The translations under genes and the position numbers were made by a program. Of a stretch of 26,107 nt of DNA, positions 17,906 to 26,107 are shown in pieces. The notes beneath the pieces were generated by a model that was not told the origin of the DNA, made no database searches, and saw only the letters and a program-made list of their open reading frames with translations. Within the stretch, counting starts at the first letter, position 1; each line of letters opens with the position of its first letter. Origin of the DNA: Penium margaritaceum (Eukaryota; Streptophyta; Zygnematophyceae; Desmidiales; Peniaceae); NCBI GenBank assembly GCA_023375785.1, contig SZWC01003630.1, positions 85,979-112,085 on the forward strand. Reading direction: 5' to 3'.

Positions 17906-20629
17906 GCTCCTCTGGTGTCACTCGCTACAGAAAGAGGTCCATGGTGGCGAAAAGGGTTGACGAAGGCCGAGGGAGTGACAAATGTCAGTAGCTGAAGTAA
18001 TCACAAGATACTGGGGGTGCTTTAACAACTGTTAGCCTGCAAAATCAAATCGCAAAGCGATTTGCAACGTAGGGCTCTCATTGAATCATTCAAAATTTCC
18101 AACGAAACCGGCACACTTGCATCATACGTGTATCGTTTTCTTGGCCGTGCAACGTCCGAATCCTCTCAGCAAATGAAAGGCTCGTATGACTCGTGGCTCC
18201 ACAAACAACGGGGGCACGTTCGTGCCCATCGGTCGTCCGCATCCTGCGCAATCGAACTGGTTCATCGATGAAATCAAAGATCAACAGTTTTTGTTGAACG
18301 AATTCTAAGGTACAACCCAACTAATTATTTGGGCAAAAAACGTGTACGAAATCAAAGATCACATAAATAGAAATTTTGAAAAAAATGAAACCAAAGATCA
18401 CTACGGTATGGCAAGGTAGAACCTAGCATGGCCAACCAAGTGCACGTTAATTTTAGTGACACCTTTATCTACCGTGCCATCTATCCAACATCTAACTCGT
18501 TGCACTTGGCTTTTGAGCTAATATCGCTGCAGAGTTAAAACCACCCATAGCTCCTCATTATGTCATGCACAGTACGGCTGGTTATGTGATTATCCCGATG
18601 ACATTTACTTTACTCAAAAGTGTATTACTACTGGATTCCTTACTGATCCAGTCCGACAGTTGCTCATCAGTAGAATAGTGTTAAAATTCCATTCGGATAC
18701 ACATGACGTCCTTGTTTACTCCTCAACGATGGACATACTACTTACTTTATGCACCGGAATCATGTATTTTTCTGGTAACATCAACATGGTTTTGTGGTTA
18801 CATAACGAAATCATGCTATACAATCAAATGAGCTTCCCATTTGATGATGATATTTTGTCAAAGTCATGATGACATAGTCTACCCATGAGCACACTCTGGT
18901 ATTCAGCGTTGGTTACAAACAACCTAGACTGACTCAAACCACTAGATGTAGCCTTCTAAGGTAAATGCGAGAATAATTGATCCACACATTGAGGAGGTGC
19001 AATTTTGTACCAATGTCCTCCACTGTTGTTCTTTGGATATCTCTTGTATGTTCCATGAAGCACAGGGCACCCCTGGCTGTTTACGTACTCCTTTAGAGAT
19101 TGACACGTACTTTGGACATGCCTTAGTATTATGCACGCAAGGCATAAACCATACTAAAGTACACAGCATTCCAAATTCGTGTCTCCCTAGCAAGTATGAG
19201 GTTAAATCAATGAAAACTGAAAGTTGGATACCATTGCTCAAGTTATCCGAGTTTGATCATACTCGAAGTTCCCAACTTTCACTGGAATGACCCATTTCTC
19301 ACATTCGGTCATGCTACTGATGTGTCCGGGTAATTCAACAGTACTTATGCAAAGCACAATCACTTAAATACATGTGGTATTCTATTATAAACTCTTACAA
19401 TGGTGTAATGTCGGATTTTAAGGCCTCACCCACGACGTTACTGAAGATTGTGCACTTGACACCTTTGCAATATGCATTGAACATCCTTATGGTCTAAGAA
19501 GATGAGTTTTGTGTCAAAGCACATCACAGTACCCGGGATAATCTCCACGTGATGGACAGTCTTAGACCACACGGCATCCAATGGTACCCACTTGTCCTTC
19601 GAGTGCGGGGACGGCAGGCTTTTGGTGCCTTCCGTCTAGGCCTCCATGCTACCAAATGACAGTCTCATCTGTCATCACACCATGGTAGACACGTGTGCTG
19701 GGAGACCTATGCTGTGACGACTTCATGTAACGGACAAGCTTGGCAATGTCATGTACAATGCAAGACAATGCAAACTGCACTATTAAGTTGGCCCGTAAGC
19801 ATCGTCACATGACATGTTTACACATGCAACATGGCGCCGACACTGGCAACGATGTCACTTTTCAAGCCAAGGGCTCAATCGGGAATGGTTGTTCAGTCAA
19901 CCCAATTGAACTGGCTATGATTGCCACATGTGGAGCTGACCACATGTACATTTTCCTTTGGGTTTTCTTAGTTGAATCCCTGATGGAGGATGAGATTGAG
20001 TTTGATTGATTACACCCCCGGGGATACCACTCTTATGTAAGCCCCACGAAGAGAATTTTCCTTCGAGAATGGTGGCACATTGTTTCATCCCAACAAGTAT
20101 TTTCCTGGGCACCTGTCGCGAGGACGCTCCTCAGCAAAAGGGGGAGGACGCGGCGCTACAATCCCAAGACTGAATACCCTAACCCCACCTGGAAATTTAT
20201 TTTCCATCTCACAGCTTTCTCTTTGATATCCAGCATGGGAACCCTATGCTCAAGCATGGATGATGTTGTTGTTGTTTCAACATACGATGAGCAATGCCTC
20301 ACCAAAATCGATGCACGAAGATTCATTGAATTTTCAAGCATCAAAACCACATGTACATGGACCCTCTTGTAGGTCCTCGTGATGGAATGTCTTGCTTTGG
20401 TACAAAGCTGATACACACTCAAGGATACTTGCATCACAAGGAAAGATGAGCATGTAACATGGATACATGAATTGGTAAATAACATGTTCTCGCATAGCAT
20501 GTCTCACACAACATCTTGTGGACATGTTGACGTTTCACTCACTCTTTCTACTTTCTCTACGTGATTGGTTTGTCATGTGAACTTCCTTCCTTTGTAAACC
20601 GAAGACGGTCTGTAGCTAAGGGGGAGGAA
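17906..20629. other. Unassigned region, possibly a decayed retroelement interior
   Basis: No domain recognised. The phrase AAATCAAAGATCA recurs near 18267, 18347 and 18393. A frame at 18997-19290 (97 codons) and one at 19740-20009 (89 codons) have no family signature. A purine run (AAAAGGGGGAGGA) near 20137 and another (AAGGGGGAGGAA) at 20618-20629 precede the candidate LTR below, so part of this may be the 3' interior of a plus-strand LTR element. Confidence 0.4.
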
Positions 20630-21033
20630 TGTAACATGGTGATCCAGTCGTGGTATAAAATAGGTCTCTACCCCTTGGGTAGAATTGACCATATAATGCC
20701 TACATGGTATTTATGCACCCAAACAGGTAACCTGGGTAAGTCAGGTGTTATCCCAAATGTAGATATCTACCAAGTTAGGATTTCCGCGTTGATGATTGGT
20801 TAGTAGTTAGCTGTAATGGAAGAGGATGGACCATCCAGGTCCATCCGATGACATCACTAGAGCAGGAAATTATCCTGCAATATCCCACCCTATGACGATA
20901 CGTTGGTCAGTGGGTCGTGCTCCGGCGCCCACCCCATGGGATTTTACCCGTTGGTTGAGCCAACGAATCCAGCCATTCCATTCCGAGGGCTTCAATCTAC
21001 TATTCTACCCACCAACCACTTCAGTTTGTTACA
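20630..21033 (+). repeat. Candidate LTR with 7 bp inverted termini
   Basis: It begins TGTAACA right after a polypurine tract and ends TGTTACA at 21033, a perfect 7-base inverted terminal pair over 404 bp. A TATA-like GTATAAAATA lies 23 bases in (20653-20662), an early but possible position for LTR transcription. Flanking bases (AGGAA left, CCAAG right) do not form a duplication, as expected if this is a 3' LTR whose 5' partner is lost. No second copy was found in the window. Confidence 0.4.
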
Positions 21034-21035
21034 CC

Positions 21036-21120
21036 AAGGGTGGTTTATGTGTCTTAAAAAAGAACCAAATCTTTGAAATGGGCGTTTTCGCTCGATTGCA
21101 ATCGAGCGATGACCACCCTT
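21036..21120. repeat. Nested stem-loop with 20 bp perfect palindrome
   Basis: A perfect palindrome (CGCTCGATTG followed by its reverse complement) lies at 21089-21108. It sits inside a wider inverted repeat, AAGGGTGGT at 21036-21044 and ACCACCCTT at 21112-21120. The small frames on both strands at 20826-21223 cross this structure and show no family features. Confidence 0.8.
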
Positions 21121-23419
21121 TTTTACTTAAAAATCCCCTCTCACGATGTGGGTTTCTATGTTTTGCACGGGCCCCGTCCGCACAAAACAAACAAAACCCT
21201 AAATCGTGATTGAGGGTTTGCAAGTCGGAAGAAAGAATAGAAGGGTCATTACTAGATCACGACCTCGCGATGGAGCGAGGGTCGAGATCGAGCGACTGTC
21301 ACATGACCCTCATTGAAATGCTTGGTCAGTGATGTATGTTGCTGATTGAGCATGGCGAGCGAGGTCGGATGCCTCATTCTTTTTTTGAATTGGTGGATAT
21401 GGCTGACATAAAATTTCGCTCATGGATATGGCAAGGCGAACCCTTCGGGCGCATGGATACACTGGCTACTTTGGCCATTGCAATTCTTGCAATGGCAAAT
21501 ATGTGCTTGACTTATCTGACTCCTATCATCAAAGCACACTTACTACTTAGTGCAAATTATCCATTATTCATAGTTCTTTGAGTCCGCTTCTGCTCTACAC
21601 CTAATCATTTTGAACCTTTCACATTCTTCTTGGCATAACACTCACCATCTACTTTGCGTTCGGTGTAACAAAAGGGATGTGATGATTTCCATCGTCAATA
21701 TGGGCCAATGTGAAATGGACCACCAAGGTGAGGGCAAATGGCCAGAAGGGTGTGCACCTACACGCAAGGCGTGCATGGGTTACGAAGTGAATGGAATGCA
21801 TAAAACCAATGGTGTGAATTAAAAGCTGCATAAACAAGTGGAATAAAACAAATAATCCATCAATAAAATTTCCATAAATGAAGGAGTTTCTTACGTGGAT
21901 GCATGGAATACCTAATGAGAATGAATCTATTTTTTGGGTTTCAAAATTATGGATTTATGTTCTTCTGTATACAAAAGTATGTTTGGAAATATATACGTTC
22001 AAAATTTTCTTGTGCTCAACCATGTGAATTTTGGCTTTTTGATTGCCAGATAATATCATTGGTTGACCACAGCCAATAACATATTCTATATTCTTGTGTG
22101 GGAGTCACAGATGAGTTTAGTTGGGATATGAAGAAAGCATAGATGACCAATCACCTCACCCCTAAAATTGTGTGTTGACAAGTGTATTGGGAAGTGAACT
22201 TATCAGTGAACATGGACTTCTAACAAAAACTAGTACATAGTACATATAATCCATGATAAGTAAAACCTCATATGAGGAATGTATATCTGTGCTCAAGTGA
22301 TATGAATTGATGTTAATGATTTCTGAGAAAATGTTTGCACACAAGAATTCACTTTTTCATACACCAATTGTCCACTGTATGGATCTAAGGTGATTAACCA
22401 TAACTATAAGAAAGAAGAATACATTTTCCACGGTGCCTAGTTCAACATTCGTCTTGACGCTGGCCGCCTTCCTTTGGAAGTCGTAGCTGGATGATGGCTT
22501 TGCGCTTCTTCGTTGCCCTGAGTGGCTTGCCTTGGGAGCGGCCTCCCATTGGATGTCCTTATGAGGGAAAAAATGATCATATTAAAAGTCATCATATTCA
22601 TGCATGGAGGAAGACCAACAAATGGAAAAATAGACTCTTTAGGAAAATTTCTATATGCCACCCGTTTGGACAGAGGTAATTTCTCGTGCCACTAGTTCAA
22701 ACATTATATCACAATATGCCATGCTTTCCAATGGTTGATGTTAGAAAGCCACACCTTTTGAATTTTTATCACAATAAGTAATGGATTCTTTTCTAAGATC
22801 ATGATATGCCACACGGAGCACATGAAATGTCACTATATATCGTGCGAAAGGGGCTTTTTGTGACATTTTATTGTTGTATATAGTGTTCATCAAAGTCAAG
22901 GTTTCCTTTTCTTGATGGAATAGGGATGATTTTATTTGTCAACATTTGCGAACGTTTCTTGTAGGTTCGAATCTATTCGACATTTGAACCTGAAAATTTG
23001 TAGGTGGATAATGCAATAAAGTTTTCAATTGTGTGTGTGATAGTACAAGGATCTGTTTGGCTGAGCTTTCGATGCAAGTGTTATCAAGAACCGTTTTCAC
23101 AAATCTAAGACAATTATACATATACAAAGAGAGAAATCAACAAGTTTAGCGATTAGAAACAACCGATGCGTTGACACATTATTGAAGGGGTATATGGAGA
23201 TTTGCATTGTGAGTGCGTGGCTTCTGGTGATGTACTTTTTGGAACCGTGTCTTCTTGTGTCCTAACTTCGGATGCCGTGGCGGATAGTTTTCTAAAAACG
23301 GATCATGTGGCAGATATCTTGCGTAAGTGAGACAAGCGTGGAAGATAGTAATTTTGCGTGTATTCTATTGTCAAATTTGGACACCTCTCCGTATTGGTGA
23401 AACGTGACCAAAATATTCC
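21121..23419. other. AT-rich intergenic-looking sequence
   Basis: I see no gene, RNA or repeat family that I can name. It is AT-rich from about 21830 to 23160 with only short frames. The motif ATATGCCA recurs near 22652, 22714 and 22804. A TTCGAATC word at 22965 has no tRNA-like arms around it. Confidence 0.45.
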
Positions 23420-23559
23420 TGTAACGGAACGGACGGAATCTTTGGCCAACTAGGCCAAAACCGCGGTGCTTGAGGGTCTCCGACCCTCAAGCCATCCCGT
23501 CCGCCCGCCCACAGGCCAGGGACCCCGTGCGAGCCACGTCGGACCGGCCGCGCGCTACA
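23420..23559 (-). repeat. TRIM 3' LTR (140 bp)
   Basis: It has TGTA/TACA inverted termini. It contains a perfect hairpin, arms GCTTGAGGGTC (23468-23478) and GACCCTCAAGC (23482-23492) with a 3-base loop, and a second inverted repeat TTTGGCC / GGCCAAA at 23441-23459. Confidence 0.93.
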
Positions 23560-23572
23560 CTCCCCCCCCTAG
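23560..23572 (-). promoter_or_regulatory. TRIM polypurine tract
   Basis: On the minus strand CTAGGGGGGGGAG lies immediately before the 3' LTR. Confidence 0.8.
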
Positions 23573-23601
23573 GAGTGAGCCGCCCTCGGCGTCCGCACGT
23601 C

Positions 23602-23612
23602 GGACTCGAACC
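23602..23612 (-). promoter_or_regulatory. tRNA B-box-like sequence inside the TRIM
   Basis: The minus strand reads GGTTCGAGTCC, matching the RNA polymerase III B-box consensus GGTTCGANTCC at every position. An A-box-like TGGCCTAGTTGG lies upstream in the 5' LTR (23668-23657, minus), 44 bases away. The surrounding bases do not form a good T-arm, so this is not a tRNA gene. Promoter function is a hypothesis. Confidence 0.4.
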
Positions 23613-23617
23613 CCGGC

Positions 23618-23629
23618 GCTCTGATACCA
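23618..23629 (-). promoter_or_regulatory. TRIM primer binding site
   Basis: On the minus strand TGGTATCAGAGC begins one T-T after the 5' LTR end, a full match to the plant initiator Met tRNA type site. Confidence 0.88.
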
Positions 23630-23630
23630 A

Positions 23631-23770
23631 TGTAACGGAACGGACGGAATCTTTGGCCAACTAGGCCAAAACCGCGGTGCTTGAGAGTCTCCGACCCTCA
23701 AGCCATCCCGTCCGCCCGCCCACAGGCCAGGGACCCCGTGTGAGCCACGTCGGACCGGCCGCGCGCTACA
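23631..23770 (-). repeat. TRIM 5' LTR (140 bp)
   Basis: Identical to the other LTR except for two transitions, one of which breaks a base pair in the hairpin stem (GAGAGTC in place of GAGGGTC on the plus strand). Confidence 0.93.
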
Positions 23771-23775
23771 ATTCC

Positions 23776-25533
23776 ATTGCTACACGTAAAAGAACTACTG
23801 ACGAATCAAGAATGTAATGCATGCATCGTAGGCCAATGAGAGCTGCCTTGGGGAGTCCACAGGAACTATGAGTTGGATGTTCCTCGCACTTGGAGTATTT
23901 GTGGGTCCTATTTGTTGGTGCCTGTGGATTGGAGTTAGTCAACACAAAATATCGGTGAGCTTGGTGTAAAAACATCAATGTCAAGATCAAGTAGCATCAC
24001 ATGTAATTATGCGGTTTGACGAGGACATGCAAAAAAACTACTCGGAAAAAAGGGATAATACTTTCCAAACTGTCGTGTTCGACCCCCCCTTTGACGCGGA
24101 GTCACGCCCGCCTTTCCTCGTGAATCCGGGATGCTAGCCTCCCTCACAATTTACCAACTCGTCTCCGCTTGCCACGTCAGGGGGCGCGACGTGAGCTGAA
24201 CTCGAGTTGAAGTCGTTGTTGACCGCGAAGGACCCCACGAATTTCGGACGAGGCGATCCGGAGTTGCTAGGAGTTGCTACAGCTTTGGAGCTGTAGCAAC
24301 TCGTTAGAAAATCCCGGGTCGCTACTCTATGTTCCCGTCGTCGTTCAGGTAGCAAGGTCAAGAAGGGGACTTTCGCGCATGCCGGACTCGCGAAAGTCAA
24401 GGAAACTTGGGCTTCGCACACACAGGTGCCGATAGTCACTAATTTTTGCTTGGTGTAGTGCTACGCCTTCCAGTGTGAGAGCAATGCCGTAGGAATACCA
24501 TTAGGTGTCCACCACGTGGAGGTTGCAGACGTGGTGGACATGTGCGAATGGGTGGCGGAGTTGCTACGAGCCGGTGTGAGGGGGGTCGCTGTTGCGGGTC
24601 CTCATCAACCGGAAAGGCCTATTTTCAAAGCGGAATATTCCAGGATGCATGAAGGCAAGCAGTTGATGGTTATGGTGACTCGAAACTACCAGAGCGATTA
24701 GTCTTGTTAAGTAGTTTGAAGGCAAATAGTCGCGATTGATTTCATCAGGACGAAAAATCAGGGTTGCTGTGAACTGAACCGGCTTCATAAGTGTAATCCG
24801 ATTAGATGAACCAGAGTGCTCAAAATAAGTAGCGGACAAATTAGAAATTGCTGGCCGCTTTACTCTTTTGCAGAGTCTTTTTTAGTAAGATGTTTATTCA
24901 ACCTGAAGTTGGATGGAAAAATCTCGTATCCTGTTTAGCCGCATATGGATTTTCTTTTCTGATTTTCTGTTTTTTTGAATCGGCCTTCCGATCGGCGTAT
25001 TAGATAGGCAATAACGAGGGGTAGCAGTCGTCGGCGTATATGCGTTTCAAACTCGGCATAAACTGGACATCGAAATGTTTCTTCGACATCGCCTGAATAT
25101 GCGCTAACGAAACAGGCACCTGCCTTCATCGCGATTTATGCTCGTCAGTCCCGGTAGGTGCGTTGGCGCGAGCAAATGCAGCTCGGATATGTTTGCGCAA
25201 AAAAACTGTGTTGGCATCCGATCTGGTTTCCGCGGACGCTGGTTGCATCGTGACGTTGGATGGGTTCATCGAATGGGAGCTCTGTTGGAGGTCAGGTTTG
25301 ATGACTCCATCCAGCGTCGCGCTGGATTGAGTAAGGAATTAGATCAATCTACATTGAAATCGACGGTTTATATTCATCCATGTGCAGATGGATCGACAGA
25401 GTTCTCCACGTGTAGCAGTTTAAACGCTGGACCGGGTCACTTCAGTGTGACTAGAGGTGGGGCGAGAACGGTATTTACCACCGCCCTCGACACATTTTTC
25501 AGGCCCTTTTCTTTTGTTCTATGAAAAGTTTGA
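23776..25533. other. No clear gene; contains two perfect hairpins
   Basis: Hairpin 1 at 24271-24302 has 14-base perfect arms (GAGTTGCTACAGCT and its complement) and a 4-base loop. Hairpin 2 at 24506-24540 has 12-base arms (TGTCCACCACGT and ACGTGGTGGACA) around 11 bases. Frames at 24134-24439 (minus), 24516-24701 (plus) and 25138-25524 (plus, 128 codons) have no recognisable domains. The last lies just upstream of the LINE remnant and could be a decayed part of it, but I see no RT or RNase H motif to support that. Confidence 0.5.
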
Positions 25534-26091
25534 ATGCTTCTGACGACCGTCCACTGGAGGGATGATTCTTGCCCCCACCCAACGAATGTACAGACAGAAG
25601 TACCCGACGGCAGAAGTACCCCCAAGGCTCTCCTATTTTACCAGACTGTGGTACCTCGCTCCCCTGGCCTACCCCCCTACCTTTCTCTCCCCATGCCCTC
25701 CTTCCACGCGCGTGCCCTCTGGCAGCTTCGTACATCCAGCCTCCCCTATGAGCTCTACCTCCCTCTAGCATCGCGCCGCTGCTCTGCTTGTCTGGCCACC
25801 CAGTTTCCTTATCCAGCGTTGCACTTTGTGCGGGACTGTCCAGTGTTTTATGAGGTGCAGGGTCGGTTTCCCTGTCTCTTTCCTACTGATCTGCGGTGCT
25901 TCTCGCTAAAGGACTTCCTCTCTTTCGAGGACCAGGCCTGCTTGGCGTCTTGTGTGGCAGGTATGCTCCAGGTCTACTACAGCTACCACAGCAGCCCCAA
26001 CCTGCAGCAGACACTGGGTTACCCGCATCGACCCCGTGCTCCCCCTCCCCCGCGCCAACGCCACATCCTCAGCATCTGCAGCCCAGGATGA
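25534..26091 (+). pseudogene. LINE-type (non-LTR) ORF2 C-terminal end
   Basis: From about residue 57 the frame reads FHARALWQLRTSSLPYELYL, then RRCSACL, then HFVRDCPVFYEVQGRF, and later LSFEDQACLASCVAGMLQVYY. This matches the region after the reverse transcriptase in LINE proteins: a conserved LR.G/S stretch, a C-x2-C...H-x4-C Cys/His cluster with the H..DCP.F...RF pattern, and a terminal helix. A TGA lies directly before the ATG at 25534 and the first ~50 codons look unrelated, so the element is 5'-truncated, common for LINEs, or broken. The frame ends 17 bases before the window edge; a poly(A) or other 3' tail would lie outside. Confidence 0.62.
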
Positions 26092-26107
26092 CAGCCGCTA
26101 TTCAATC

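Larger units (their letters stand above)
23420..23770 (-). mobile_element. Complete TRIM/SMART miniature LTR element (351 bp)
   Basis: Two 140 bp LTRs (23420-23559 and 23631-23770), differing at only two positions, flank a 71 bp interior. The five bases before (ATTCC, 23415-23419) and after (ATTCC, 23771-23775) are identical, a perfect target-site duplication. On the minus strand the order is 5' LTR (TGTAGCGCGC...CCGTTACA), TT, primer site TGGTATCAGAGC, a short spacer, a purine tract CTAGGGGGGGGAG, then the 3' LTR. It has no coding capacity, so it must be moved by another element's enzymes. At 351 bp it is at the extreme small end of LTR elements. Confidence 0.93.

Noticed and set aside
22960..22975. 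GGTTCGAATC word as a possible tRNA T-arm
   Set aside because: There are no pairing arms, A box or acceptor stem around it.
23595..23668. TRIM interior as a true tRNA gene
   Set aside because: A and B boxes fit, but the T stem does not pair and the primer site and LTR boundaries explain most of the sequence.
25138..25524. 128-codon frame as a LINE RNase H domain (it contains an ADGS-like word)
   Set aside because: The expected spacing of the catalytic Asp, Glu and Asp residues is not visible, so the resemblance is too weak.

Overview
This window looks like repeat-dominated, non-genic nuclear DNA of a eukaryote, most likely a plant in the broad sense (land plant or charophyte alga; the species cannot be told). 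The grounds are two decayed Ty3/gypsy chromovirus copies with integrase-linked chromodomains, a gag-only Copia-type LTR element of the TR-GAG kind, a miniature LTR element (TRIM/SMART), initiator-Met-tRNA-type primer binding sites, a hAT-like terminus, a LINE 3' end and long GA and CA microsatellites. I found no convincing host gene, no tRNA or rRNA gene and no operon-like structure.

Layout. 1-160 is a GA/GGA microsatellite. 160-1553 has no recognisable gene and includes a GC-rich, self-complementary patch. 1554-3465 is a plus-strand chromovirus remnant (copy A: RNase H, integrase, chromodomain, LTR start), cut off by a minus-strand LTR of another family (family C) at 3466-4062. 4250-8420 is a second chromovirus copy of the same family as A on the minus strand (copy B: protease, RT, RNase H, integrase end, chromodomain, LTR start). 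In B the integrase core has been lost and replaced by about 0.8 kb that begins with a hAT-like end and carries a CA repeat.

From about 9160 to 14840 lies a tandem array of 353-380 bp units. Each unit is built from about 60 bp modules in +,+,- order with facing G and C tracts. A 4.2 kb TR-GAG element (10008-14214) is inserted inside the third unit and is flanked by a perfect GTGTA target-site duplication. It carries one intact 566-codon gag and no pol. Its 3' LTR contains a single N that stands in for about 268 bp present in the 5' LTR.

15201-16800 is the 5' part (LTR end, primer site, broken gag) of a family C element on the minus strand. 16976-17905 is an unrecognised minus-strand reading frame, proline-rich at the start and Ser/Asp-rich in the middle, broken by one TAA. 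17906-20629 is unassigned and ends in a polypurine tract with a candidate LTR at 20630-21033. 21034-23419 is AT-rich with no gene seen. 23420-23770 is a complete 351 bp TRIM: two 140 bp LTRs differing at 2 positions, a 71 bp interior and a perfect ATTCC duplication. 23771-25533 holds perfect hairpins and no clear gene. 25534-26091 ends with the C-terminal Cys/His region of a LINE-type protein.

The elements do not form a pathway; they record nested insertion. Relative age can be read in part: the array is older than the TR-GAG (LTRs about 4% diverged), the TRIM is recent, and the chromovirus copies are old and riddled with stops.
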